Both the position numbers and the translations under genes were made by a program. From Anodontia alba (lineage: Eukaryota > Mollusca > Bivalvia > Lucinida > Lucinidae): a stretch of 64,000 nt of DNA. The notes beneath the pieces are model-generated. The model did not search any database and was not told the DNA's origin. It saw only the letters and a list, made by a program, of their open reading frames with translations. Positions 12,121-22,712 of this stretch are shown piece by piece; position 1 is the stretch's first letter; each line of letters begins with the position of its first letter. The stretch is from contig OZ024826.1 of NCBI GenBank assembly GCA_964016985.1, forward strand, positions 65,278,792 to 65,342,791, read 5' to 3'.

Positions 12121-14250
12121 GACAACTCCTCCTACAGTTTACATCCAATCAAGCTGAAACTTGATGTATAGTTAGACCATGATGTGGAGCAGTGCATTTT
12201 GTTTTGAGGTTACAGTCCACCAAATATTAGCAGAGTTATGCCCCTTTCAAAATGTTTGTAAACATTTCTTTTCTGGCTAACTCCTCCTACAGTTTACATC
12301 CAATCAAACTGAAATTTGACATTTTGTTAGATCATGATGTAGAGCAGTGCATATTTTCTCCAAGTTTCAGTCCACCAAATATTAACAGCTTTATGCCCCT
12401 TGAAAACGTTTATAAACATTTTGCTTCCGGCTAACTCTTTCTACAGTTTACATCCAATCAAGCTGAAACTTGAAATATAGTTAGATTATGATGTGGACCA
12501 GTGCATATTGTCTCGAGCTTACAGTCCTTCAAATATCAACAGAGTTATGCCCCTTGGAAAACTTTTGTAAACATTTCGTTTGTATCTAAAACCTCCTATA
12601 CATTACATTTGGTCGAGCTGATCTTATGACATGAAAGTCGCAACAAAAGAATGAAGCATAGCATGGGAATCGAACCCGTCCTCCTGGTTAAAAATCCAAT
12701 GCTCTAACCACTGAGCCAAAGAGTCGACTCCCTGACTCAGTTGTCAGAGGTTGAATATATACCTACAAGCTATGCGAAATCTGCCAAGGCAGATAATCGA
12801 AGGTAGGAGTGCCTGGTCGTAACACTCCCCCTTTTTAAAGACGTCATCATATATGATGACGTGAAGCCATGTTCGGCGTATAAAGTCCGATCCCGGACGA
12901 GTCCACATCTTACGACATGAAAGTCCCAACAAAGGAATGAAGCATAGCTGAAAAAATTTCCCATCTCTCATGGGAATCGAACCCGGTCCTCCCGGTTAAA
13001 AATCCAATGCTCTAACCACTGAGCCAAAGAGTCGACTCCCTGACACAGTTGTCAGAGGTTGAATATATACCTGCAAGCTATGCGAAATCTGCCAAGGCAG
13101 ATAATCGAAGGTAGGAGTGCCCAGTGGTAACACTCCCCCTTTTCAAGGACGTCATCATATATGATGACGTGAAGCCATTTTCAGCGTATAAAGTCCGATC
13201 CCTGATGAGCCCCCATCTTACGAGATGAAAGTCGCAACAAAGGAATGAAACATAGCTGAAAAACTTTCCCGCCTCTCGTGGGAATCAAACCCGGTCCTCC
13301 CGGTTAAAAATCCAATGCTCTAACCACTGAGCCAAAGAGTCGACTCCCTGACGCAGTTGTCAGAGGTTGAATATATACCTACAAGCTATGCGAAATCTGC
13401 CAAGGCAGATAATCGAAGGTAGGAGTGCCCGGTCGTAACACTGAAACTTGATTGGAGCAGTGCATATTGTTTCAAGGTTGCAGTCCATCAAGTGTAAACA
13501 GAGTTATGCCCCTTGGAAAATTTCTGTAAACTTTTTGTTACTGGCTAACTCCTCCTACAGTTAACATCAGATTGACCTGAAACTTGATTAATAGTTAGAC
13601 CATGATGTGGAGCAGGGCATATTGTTTCAAGGTCGTAGTCTACCAAATATTAACAGGGTTATGCCCCTTTGAAAATTTCTGTAAACATTTTGTTTCTTAC
13701 TGACTCCTCCTGTGGATTACATTATATTAGGCTGAAACTTTGTAAATAGTTGCACCATGATGTGGAGCAGTGCATATTATTTCAAGGTAACAGTCCACCA
13801 GATAGTAGCAGAGTTATGTCCCTTTGAAAATTTCAGTAAATGTTTTGTTTCTGGCTAACTCTTGTAGTTTACATTCAATCAAGCTGAAACTTGATTTATA
13901 GTTTGACCATGATGTGGAGCAGCACATATTGTTTTGAGGTCCACAAAGTATAAGCAGTAATGCCCCTTTGAAAATTTCATAAGCTAACTCCTCCTATAGA
14001 TTACATTAGATCAAGCTAAAACATTGTAAAAAAGTTACACCATGATGTGTAGCAGCACATACCATTTTGAGATTACAGCTAGTCCACCAATATTCCTTCT
14101 ACAGTTTACATCCCATCAAGCTAAAAGGTGATTTATAGTTAGACCATGATGTGAAGCAGCATATTTTGTGTTGAGGTTACAGTCCTACAAATATTAATAG
14201 AGTTATGTCTGTATGTCCATCTGTATAAACTTTTTGAGCTAACCCCTCCT
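12121..14250 (+). repeat. Tandem array of about 155-bp units (body of insertion 2)
   Basis: Repeated blocks share 'CTAACTCCTCCTACAGTTTA', 'AAGCTGAAACTTGA', 'ACCATGATGTGGAGCAGTGC' and 'AGAGTTATGCCCCTT'. At least ten diverged units are present, broken by the SINE trimer at 12617-13440. No coding function. Confidence 0.8.
12617..13440 (-). mobile_element. Tandem trimer of a tRNA-Lys-like SINE
   Basis: Three head-to-tail units of about 300 bases (the outer ones partial) each contain, on the minus strand, a tRNA-like head. It has A box TGGCTCAGTGGTTAGAGC, an anticodon-loop equivalent reading TTTTTAA (TTT, lysine-like) and B box GGGTTCGATTCC, at about 12660-12725, 12965-13035 and 13275-13345. Between heads is a body with the palindrome 'GACGTCATCATATATGATGACGT'-type (positions 12839-12861 and 13148-13170). 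The trimer interrupts a unit of the surrounding array, with CTGA at both edges. Confidence 0.8.
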
Positions 14251-14295
14251 ACTCTATGTCAGTATAGGTACTACATATCTGATTACTTGCCACAG

Positions 14296-14560
14296 GCATA
14301 TGATGCCCCGCTTGTGGCCCTCTTATTGCTGAAAGAGAAGGTAGCAGTTTTACCACACCCTCCTTATTCACCAGATCTTGCCCCTTGTGATTTCTTCTTT
14401 TTTCCAAAATTGAAAACCTTCCTAGCTGGACAGAAATATTGGTCCAGACAGGTGCTTGGATCAGCTGTATACCAGTACCCTACCACTATACCAAAATCAG
14501 CGTACCCTGATGTATTCCGGAAGTGGATTCATTGACTGAAATTACACATTTCTAGTCATG
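14296..14560 (+). pseudogene. mariner transposase, C-terminal fragment (3 of 3)
   Basis: It continues the catalytic domain with 'KEKVAVLPHPPYSPDLAPCD' followed by 'FFFFPKLKTFLAGQKYW'. The aspartate of 'APCDFFFFPKLK' is the third residue of the mariner DD34D triad. 'KSAYPDVFRKWIH' is the usual C-terminal block, ending in a stop near 14533, slightly early; a further 'SSHGDYFEG'-like coding remnant follows. It lies about 120 bp upstream of the right TIR, as expected. Confidence 0.85.
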
Positions 14561-14656
14561 GGGACTACTTTGAGGGCATGAAATAAAGAATTTTGTGATT
14601 ACTTACATTTTGAACATTCCCAGTCAAAATAAGCAATTCTTTTCCAACACCCCTTG

Positions 14657-15075
14657 TATTTAGCAGCACAGGACAATCTTCTTTTACTCTTATAATGCTG
14701 TGAATCTCATTTTTCAGCTATTTCTTTTTTGGATGGTGAAGAGGGCATATTTTTGTTGGGTGCTTTAGTTTTACCCTAGGACTTACTCAGATATGAAAGA
14801 CCTGTTATCTAAAACCAGAAGTGAATTTCTGACACATCATAGAGGAGTATTCCTGTTTTTATGGGTGGAATAAAGTTGTGAATAGACAAAAATAAAATAC
14901 CTAAAACAAACAAACACTGCAAATTAAATGGTAGAGTAGTTCTGGGACAGAGAAAGATATAGGAAACCAGTGACCTTTGTAATGGAGAATTTATATTTCA
15001 ACTTGCCACCAATTCAGTAATGTGGACTTATATGAATTCTGTTCTCTCTGTGTTTCTAAAAGTTTTGTGGTAATA
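14657..15075. other. Non-coding spacer with a stray satellite fragment
   Basis: Nothing coding is seen. Positions 14887-14936 ('CCTAAAACAAACAAACACTG' and following) match the unit of the satellite at 33.9-35.3 kb, so this is an isolated fragment of that repeat. Confidence 0.6.
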
Positions 15076-16878
15076 TTTTTAGCTCACCTGAGCTCTGCTC
15101 AGGATAAGCTATTGTGATCACTTTTCGTCCGTCGTCCGTCCGTCTGTGTGTCCGTCCGTTAACATTTTCAAACGACTTCTCCTCTGAAGCCACTGAGCCA
15201 ATTTTGCTCAAATTTCATATGTAGCCTCCTTAGGGTGGGGGAACAAAAAATTACTAAAATGGTCGCGGTCCGTTGACCAAGATGGCCGCCACGCCCATAT
15301 ATGGTAAAAACTTTTAAAAATCTTCTTCTCCAGAACCGAGAATGCCTTGGGGCTGAACCTTTGCAGGAATCATCGGGGATGGGAGGTCTACCAAAATTGC
15401 TAAAAGAATTATCGTACGTTGACGTTTGACCTTTTTACGGCAAGGTCAAGTTTGCTTCCCTATGCATTTGTATGGGAAAAACCTTTAAAAATCTTCCTTC
15501 TCCAAAACCAAGCATGCCTTATGGCTGAATCTTTGCATATATCATCGGGAATGGGAGGGCTACCAAAATTGCTAAAATAATGGTCGTACATTGACATTTG
15601 ACCTTTTTACGGTAAGGTCAATTTTGCTTCTTTATGCATTTGTATGGGAAAAATGTTCAGAATTTCAAACAACTTCTCCTCTGGAGCCTCTGGGCCAATT
15701 TTGCTCAAATTTCATATGGAGCCTCCTTAGGTAGGGGGAACAAAAGATTGCTAAAATGGTCACCGTTCGTTGACCAAGATGGCCGCCATGCCCATATATG
15801 GTAAAAACCTTTAAAAATCTTCTTCTCTAGACCTGAGTATGCTTTGGGGATGAATCTTTGCATAAATCATCGGGGACAGGGGGTCTACCAAAGTTGCTAA
15901 AATAATTGACATTTTTACGGCAAGGTCAAGTTTGCTTCCTTATGCATTTGTATGGGAAAAAACATTTAAAAATCTTATTCTCCAAAACCGAGGATGGCTT
16001 GTGGCTGAATCTATGCATATATCATTTGGAATGGGTGGTCTACCAAAGTTGCTAAAGTAATTGTCATACATTGACATTTAACCTTTTTACGGCGAGGTCA
16101 AGTTTGCTTCTGTATGCATTTGTATGGGCCCCATACATTTGTATGGAAAAAATGTTGATAATTTCAAATGGCTTTTACTCTGAAGCCTCTGGGCCAGTGT
16201 TGCTCAAATTTCATTCGGAGCCTCCGTGGGCAGGAGAATGAAAGATTGCTAAAATGGGTATGGTCCATTGATCAAAATGGCTGCCATGCCCATATATGGT
16301 AAAAACCTTTAAAAATCTTCTTCTCCATAACCAAATAAACCCTGGGTCCTAATCTTTGCACAAATTATGGGGGACAGGAGATCTACCAAAATTGCTAAAA
16401 TGATGGTTCTATGTTGACATTTGAATTTTTTACCTCCAAGGTCAAATTTGCTTCCCCATTTGTATGGGCCATATACATTTATATTGAAAGTATCGAAGTG
16501 ACTTGTAGATCAACAGTAGTTAAAATTGTTCTGATTGGAAATCTAAGATGGCCATCATCTGGTTTATATTTATAATTTTTCCCTGCCACTGTGCTGTTTA
16601 CATGTATAAAGTCATGATTCTTCAGAAACCACTTAGCCAATTTCCACCAGATTTCACATTGATCCTTCTGTTGAAATGTGATTGATAGTTTATTCAAATG
16701 ATCATGCTCCATTGACTGTCAGGCCCATATATTCTTCTTCAAAACTAAGAACTGCTCAAATGATGATATTTTTATTAGTTGCGATGATAGGATTGGAAAA
16801 ATGTTACATAACATCTGCATGTCTGCAGTGGCTATGTCACTCAGGTGAGCGAACCGTGGCCCGTGGGCCTCTTGTTTT
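15076..16878 (+). mobile_element. Rolling-circle-like non-autonomous element, copy A
   Basis: The 5' end 'TTTTTAGCTCACCTGAGC' folds with downstream 'GCTCAGGATAAGCT'. The 3' end has 'CTCAGGTGAGC', the hairpin GGCCC-GT-GGGCC and terminal CTTGTTTTT. A CCGT-type microsatellite ('CCGTCCGTCTGTGTGTCCGT') follows the 5' hairpin. The body is four diverged repeats with 'CAAGATGGCCGCC' and 'AAAACCTTTAAAAATCTTC'. The plan (terminal hairpins, CCGT microsatellite, tandem body, no ORF) resembles the bivalve 'pearl'/Helentron-associated elements; that name is an inference. Confidence 0.75.
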
Positions 16879-17123
16879 TATTTATTTATCTAAGTATCAG
16901 TTTGCATAGACATAATTTTGTCTCATTTTGATCACATATTCTTCTGGATGATTTTTATATAGGATATCATTGACAAGTCTGACAAATTTTATATCTTCTT
17001 GTAGGAAAATCAATGTCGAACACATTTTTAAAGGTTTTTATGTAACTTTATTTGGTAATTAATGCATAATCCATTGTTAAGCATGGATACTCATCAGGGT
17101 TTTATTGGTAAAAACAAATCAGT

Positions 17124-17126
<3 letters not shown>

Positions 17127-17176
<50 letters not shown>
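17127..17176. repeat. (CA)n microsatellite
   Basis: About 50 bases of CA repeat following 'AGTAG'. Confidence 0.95.
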
Positions 17177-17179
<3 letters not shown>

Positions 17180-17189
17180 TTTGCTTTAA

Positions 17190-17500
17190 GGGTAATGGTT
17201 GTTTGGTTGGTTTGGAGTTTAACAGCCCAGTCAACACAGTTATGGTCATGTCAAGCTTTCAGTTTACCTAACCACCTTTTTCCTGGGCAGCTGTAGTTAT
17301 CAAAGCTGTTAGCCAGTACTTGTGCACGTCCTTTCACCAGAAACTGACATCTGCCCTTCTTGAATCAGCAGAAGGCAGAGAATGATTGTAGAAAATTTCG
17401 TGATCAATCTCTGGAAAAGAATCTGGCCCCGGCCGGGATCCAACCAGTGACCTGATCACCAGTCCGATGTGCATCGAACTGAGCCACTGAGGCCTTAAAC
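17190..17500 (-). mobile_element. tRNA-related SINE, inverted copy 1
   Basis: On the minus strand the head reads 'CAGTGGCTCAGTTCGATGCA' (A box) and 'GGTTGGATCCCGGCC' (B box) at 17410-17495. The body continues down to about 17190. The body segment 17330-17400 is the reverse complement of 17873-17955, so a second copy lies nearby in the opposite orientation. Confidence 0.65.
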
Positions 17501-17869
17501 TGAATGGGTAGTACATTTTCTGCCATTTTTCACAAGGGAGACAACCTGTATGACTTCCCTTTGGCTTTCCTGTGCTCCAAGCCTCTTCAGAAAAAAAGGT
17601 CTACTCTGAAAGAAAAGAATCTGTTCCCCTATAAAGGAGGTTAAACAATTCTGACAGAATTGATTTCCCTGAAAGTTTATCAGTTCCCTTAAATTCATTT
17701 GTATGAATAAAAATCTAAAAGGTTGCCTTTGGAAACAAAGAACATACAAAAGAATGGAATTCAGACTAGTCTCTTCATATACAGCTATGTAGTTATTCTT
17801 CCCTCCAGCACTGCATGGTTTAAGCAAAATTTGATTTTCAAAGTAACCAGAATGGGGTCCAGGAACATT
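17501..17869. repeat. Spacer between inverted SINEs; dispersed repeat
   Basis: No gene. The part 17705-17860 ('GATTTTCAAAGTAACCAGAA') is an inverted match to 51655-51835 ('TTCTGGTTATTTTGAAAATC'), so it belongs to a dispersed family. The 110-codon open frame on the minus strand has no recognisable motif. Confidence 0.55.
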
Positions 17870-19075
17870 CTTTCCTGAAGATTGATCATGAAATATTTTC
17901 TGTGGTCATTCTCTCCCTTCTGCTGATTCAAGAAGGTCAATTGTCAGTTTCTGATGAAAGAATGTGCACAACAGGGCTCGGGAAATATTGAAAAATGAAT
18001 CGGTCCAGCCAATGACGTCATCACCTAACAAATTTCCATAGGAAAAAAATTTGATACCTGTCACGAAAACTAATGACAATAAGCGAAGTCCTATGAATTA
18101 ATCCCGATTTCCGTACAATGGTCGTACATTGTTGTGTTTGGTGGAGTTCTTGGTTTCAAACATTTTAAGATGTTTAGCTACGCATGTAAAAGCAAATACA
18201 AGACTAGAACCTGTTCGTAGGCAAAGCGGACGATAGAAGACATCATACTTGATGGTGGACAGGGGAGACAACCTGATATGGCTGAGAGTATAATTACTGG
18301 GACCATATACAAGACAAGACAAGACTCAGGGACAAGAATTGTCTTTTGCACTACCTATCATGTAAAATGGGAAAGAAAAAAAAAATAAAAATACGAAATG
18401 TACCATGTTATTGTACTTCTTTGGTTTCCTGAGATTATTTTCTTTTCACTATGTGTTTCTAATGTGTTGTTTTATGTCAACTGGTGACCCATCATATTTG
18501 ACACCCTCCTGTCCTGGGTAAAGACTTCATTTTGTGTGTTGTGCTGCAGCTAGCCATTACAACTTTTTCCATTTCTTCTCGAGCATTTATTTCACCTGTT
18601 GCAATGTTCGCCCTGTGCCACTTAAGTAATAGTGCCCGAAGCTAGTTACTTTCACATGACCACTGTAATCTCACGAGATTCGAGATAACGCGATGAACTA
18701 CGAGATCTCAGGTAATTTGTTTACACAACTTGACTCGAGGTGATTATTAGATTAGTCATGTGTAATTAACGGATTGACATCTGAGCTAGGTAAGTTTAGA
18801 ATTTGAGAATATCCTAAATATCTGACAGAATCGGAGAAAATTTCCTAAGTATTGGGCCAGTATGGGACCGATTTTTTTGGGCTTTGGGCTGTTTCCTATC
18901 GGTCCCAATTTCTGAATTTTGGTCTGGGACCTAAAGAAATCCGGTTTTCCTGAGCCCTGGTGCACAAGTACTGGTTAACCCCTTAGAGGACTAAGCCTGA
19001 CCACCAGTAAAAGTGTGGTTAGGTAAACTGACAGGCTCAACATGACCCTAATGTGTTGACTCAATCAGTCAATCA
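17870..19075 (+). mobile_element. SINE body, inverted copy 2, interrupted by a hAT-type element
   Basis: 17873-17971 and 18960-19075 together reproduce, in reverse orientation, the body of the SINE at 17190-17400 ('GCACAAGTACTGG', 'GGTTAGGTAAACTGACAGG'). The interruption is the element at 17972-18959. The tRNA-like head is not seen in this copy. Confidence 0.65.
17972..18959. mobile_element. Non-autonomous hAT-type DNA transposon
   Basis: Ends CAGGGCTCGGGAAA and TTTTCCTGAGCCCTG are inverted repeats, flanked by a perfect 8-bp target duplication GTGCACAA (17964-17971 and 18960-18967). CAGGG-type ends with 8-bp duplications are the hAT signature. No transposase is encoded in the 988 bp. Confidence 0.85.
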
Positions 19076-19080
19076 GGAGT

Positions 19081-19372
19081 TTTGCAGACTTTGAAGTAAC
19101 ATTTTAGTGATGTAAAACAGGTCAGCAGGGGCAGATCCCAGAAGTTTGAAATTTATAAGAAAAATATTTATCTGCCTACTTCTTTAATCAGGATTTTAGC
19201 AGACTGTGAAGTAATATTTCATTGATGTATAAGAGGTCAGCAGGGGCAGAAGTTTGAAATTTATAAGAAAAATATTTATCTGCCTGCTTCTTTAATCAGG
19301 ATTTTAGCAGACTGTGAAGTAATATTTTAGTGATGTAAAACAGGTCAGCAGGGGCGGATCCAAGAATTTCAA
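19081..19372 (+). repeat. Tandem repeat, about 2.5 units of 115 bp
   Basis: Units share 'GATGTAAAACAGGTCAGCAG', 'TTTATAAGAAAAATATTTAT' and 'GGATTTTAGCAGACT'. A single inverted copy lies at 4490-4632. Confidence 0.8.
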
Positions 19373-19598
19373 ATAAGGGGTTTGAATTTACAGAGAGGGT
19401 TTGATTTAAGGATTTTTACAGAAAATATCCATGATTCATGTAAGTTCAGAATTTCTTGTGAAAATGAAAGTTAATATTTAAGAGGGGGTTTGATTGAACA
19501 ATCTGAACTCCCTCAGGATCAGCACATGGGTCAAGGTGGTGTACTAGTAATAAAACAGTGAGTTTCTGTACTGAAAATTCTTCTGCTTCCACTAGATA

Positions 19599-20073
19599 CT
19601 GCACAAAAACCACACAGGTTTTTTTGGGCATGTTTTTTTTCTATGTAACAGAAACAGATAAAACAATTAAAATATATAAGGAATACTCTAAAATGGACTG
19701 AAACAGAATGAAACAAATGAAACAGACCAATAGCAGTTCTCACTGATGGTCAGTTTTATTCATTTCATTTGTTACGAAACAGGATGAAACAGTTCAAACA
19801 CCTTGGTCAGTGCTTGTTATGAAACAAGTTGAAACAAAATGTAACAATGAAACAGATACTTTTCTTAGCCAAGAACTTTTTTTTATAAGCCCATTTCTGT
19901 TTCGCTAAAAATGAAACAATTAAGATATATAGAGAAAACCTGAAACAGAATGAAACAGACCAAAAACCATGGTCAATGCTTGTGACGAAACAAGGCGAAA
20001 CTCAATAAAACAGACCTACAACCTTGGTCTCTGCTGGTTACGAAAACAGACTTTCAATTTTTTTTAATAAGCC
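19599..20073 (-). repeat. GTTTCGTAAC array, left arm (minus orientation)
   Basis: Diverged units contain 'GAAACAGAATGAAAC', 'CGAAACAAGGCGAAAC' and 'ACCTTGGTC'. These are the reverse complement of the units beyond 28.9 kb. The outer end has the hairpin AAAAACC-ACACA-GGTTTTT at 19604-19625, found again in the opposite orientation at 33542-33562 and 38610-38630. The array continues at 25774 on the other side of the DIRS element. Confidence 0.8.
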
Positions 20074-20076
20074 CAT

Positions 20077-20258
20077 TTTAACTGCACAATACATTAACCT
20101 ATAGATAATGTGCTATTCCATTCTGTTTTTCACACCTTCCACAGAAAAACGACCTTTCAGTCATGAATTAAAGTCTTAATTCAGAAGGTCCCTTAGGCAG
20201 TTACCTGTGTGACGTAATTCCTCCTGCTCAAAAGATCACGTGTCAGTTTCTTTTCTGT
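20077..20258 (+). repeat. DIRS left inverted terminal repeat
   Basis: From 20096 inward the sequence ('CCTATAGATAATGTGC', 'TTAGGCAGTTACCTGTGTGA', 'AAAAGATCACGTGTCAG') is the reverse complement of 25570-25732. The outer tip 20077-20095 differs between the two ends and recurs, inverted, in the internal complementary region. Confidence 0.92.
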
Positions 20259-20642
20259 GCACATTGAAAAAGTTCAAGGATTATTTACCTGTGAAAGAAA
20301 TTCGTATTTATTCTTTTTTACACAGCTAAATTTCTTAATCCTTACTTTTCTCTTGTCCTCTATTCATTCCTTCCACTAAACATGTAATTCTTGTGAAATT
20401 ATTGATTTTCGTTTTCTTGCTTTCTTATCGTTTGTTCTCTGTGTCTTGAGTTTCCGCGACATTTGATGTATTTTGCCCGCGGCAACTGTGGTCATTTGAA
20501 GGCCAAATGGGATAATCACCCTTCTTGTATATCTTGTACTGCACGTCAACGTATTTGTCCTTGTTCTATTTGCACTATTTAGACCAAAAAGGTTTGGGAT
20601 CTTGCTGAAAAGAGACGACTCTACACTACTCGCAAATCCGTG

Positions 20643-22666
20643 ATGACACAGAAAAGGAAACAGAAGAAATCTAAGAAGAATAAAAAAGCTACCCAATCAG
20701 ACTTGTTTGACAATGGGTCTATTGATGGGAGCACCGCCCCACTTAGCTATACTGCTCGGGGCAGGACCCATCAATGTGGCAGCCCGGGGGATATAGAATC
20801 CGACCGGGCATTAAGTCCACCAGTCACCAGTCACCGGTCATCCAGTCACCGGCATCCAGTCACTGATCAGCTAGTCACTGGTCAACAAGTCACCGATCAA
20901 CAAATTACCGGTCAGCCAGTCACTGGTCATCCAGTCACCGGTCAACCAGTCAACCGGTCAACCAGTCACTGGTCAACCAGGCACCAGTCACAAGTCATTC
21001 ACATATGACTTTCAATCTCCTATAACTAATCAGTTTATCTCAGGTTACTCACCGGTCAATGTGCCTCAACAAACTTACGCTCCTTCTGTAAGCAGCCATG
21101 TATCTCAAGGTAGTACCCATAGACTACCAAACATACATCACTCTGGATATGAACACTCTGAAGTTAAAGAGTTCCCAAATCCAGCCACTTCTTCCAAACA
21201 ATCAATCCCACTTGAGCCTGACTTCGCAGATGTCAGACCCAAGTGTGATAATTGATCCTCCCTATTCTACTGACTTTTCTCAGACTAGACCTTCATGGAA
21301 GGAACAGTCCAGAAGAAATCATAGATCAGAAAAGAGGAGAAGACATCGATCGTCTTCTTCTTCTTCTTCCACTTCTAGATCAGCCTCTTTGAATTCTTCT
21401 AGATGGAGGAAGAAATCAAAGAGGTCAAAACATTCACACAATAAGAGAAGAAGACGATCGATGACGCCTTCTTCATCTTCCAATACTTCTCAATCTAACA
21501 TTGACTTCGGTAGATATAAAAGGGCTAGAAGATCTCCACAGGTTGCTCAAATGCCTGTTCCTATATAACCTGAGGAGCCCATTCTTATTAATCCAGTCAG
21601 TACTCAACCAATTAATATTCTTGATGAAGTTCACCTGAATCTTTCGCAAGCGAATAAAGAGTCTGATTCGGAGACTGAAACTGAAATCTGGTCTTTCAAC
21701 CATGCTATAAACGAGGTATTTAGGCTTCTTCCTGCTGAATTATGCCCTAAGACTCAGCAGGAACAAGCCCCAACTAAACCTCTATCCGGGATAGAACATT
21801 TAATGGAATCTCGTACGAATCCATTACTTATTCTACCCCAATCAAAATTGGTTGAGAATACCACTTAATACCTTCAGAACAGACTTGATTCAGATAAATG
21901 TTTGAAGGACTGGATATGCCCGCAAAGCTTGGTTTCGGTTCTTGCTCCTATGAAATTTTACAAGAGCCAAAACCAATATTTGCCTACAGATAACATTCCG
22001 CAGTTAGAAGCAGATGTGTCTCTGCTTGATCTGTCTAACAAAGGAAGAGCTTCCATTCCTTTAAAGAATTTGTAAGCATGGGAAAGGAAGGCCAGGAAAT
22101 TAGTCTCCATCAATTCCCATGCTGACTTATTCTCTTCTGCCGCCTTCCTTTGTCTCCAACAAGAACCGATGTCGGTTACAGCCCTTTCCAGACTTTTGGA
22201 GGCCGTAGCCAAATCAATTAAGCATGCTACTGCCATGTCTACTCTTTTGACTACTGAAATCTTCCAGGCTAGACGTGATGCAGCACTAGCTTCATCAAAA
22301 CTTTTACTTGACAATTCATCCTTTGAGTTAAGAAACGCCTCTATTAACTCAAAAACACTATTTGATGGCAGGATCAAAGAAATAGCAAAATCCAATTTTG
22401 AAGCTCAACAGCAAAGGTTTCTAGCTTCTACTTCTATTCAATCCCAATCTCATTTTTTTAAGCCTTCTAACCCGACTAGAGCTTTCAAGACACCTAAATA
22501 CCCTGCCAAACAAACAATGACTAGACCTAAACCTACGCAATCGTATAGGTCCAAAACTCAACCTCAAATTACATCTTCTAACACAAAGAGGGAAAATTCT
22601 AAGAGGACTGGTAACATTCGACAGTTCCCCTCCTCTAAACCTGCCTCTTCCTCCACAAGATTATGA
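20643..22666 (+). pseudogene. DIRS gag-like protein (broken)
   Basis: The first ATG at 20643 opens a lysine-rich start ('TQKRKQKKSKKNKKATQ') followed by a region built on a minisatellite (about 20817-20960). After frameshifts the reading has an Arg/Ser-rich basic tract ('RRHRSSSSSSSTSRSASLN', about 21330-21400) and an acidic 'SDSETETEIW' segment. It ends with a helical, Ala-rich region at 22169-22666 ('SVTALSRLLEAVAKSIKHAT'). Stops occur near 21566, 21866 and 22072. The position upstream of RT and the basic/helical composition fit the DIRS gag. No zinc knuckle is visible. Confidence 0.7.
20817..20990 (+). repeat. Coding minisatellite in DIRS gag
   Basis: A 10-20-bp unit of the type CCAGTCACCGGTCA is repeated about a dozen times. 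It encodes a Val-Thr-Gly-Gln/His-Pro-rich tract in the gag-like frame. Confidence 0.85.
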
Positions 22667-22712
22667 AGGCCAACCCTTTCCACTGCCTGCACTTCCACGT
22701 CCGGCCATTCCA

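Larger units (their letters stand above)
7225..14295 (+). mobile_element. Insertion 2: tandem-repeat-bearing element with nested L1 and SINE
   Basis: The left edge 'GGGACGTATTATGTTATACC' and right edge 'CATATGATGCCCCGC' bound a second insertion in the mariner. Its own sequence is 7225-7500 plus 12121-14295; the rest is nested material. The left part holds a small inverted-repeat element (TTGGGTA near 7315, TACCCAA near 7448). Exact ends are uncertain because no clear target duplication is visible. The general plan (short ends, long tandem body) resembles the rolling-circle-like elements elsewhere in the window. Confidence 0.55.
4687..14656 (+). mobile_element. mariner element split in three by nested insertions
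   Basis: The left TIR starts CGAGGGGTGTTCC and continues to an ATTGCTTATT motif. The right TIR ends AATAAGCAATTC...CAACACCCCTTG, its imperfect reverse complement. Each end is flanked by TA (4685-4686 and 14657-14658), the expected target duplication. Transposase fragments in the same orientation lie at 4862-5427, 7038-7224 and 14296-14560, in order and without overlap. The material between them (5428-7037 and 7225-14295) is inserted. Without insertions the element would be about 1.3 kb, a normal mariner length. Confidence 0.85.

Noticed and set aside
12660..13350. Three functional tRNA-Lys genes
   Set aside because: The heads have A and B boxes, but the acceptor stem does not pair, a long SINE body follows, and they are tandem SINE units.
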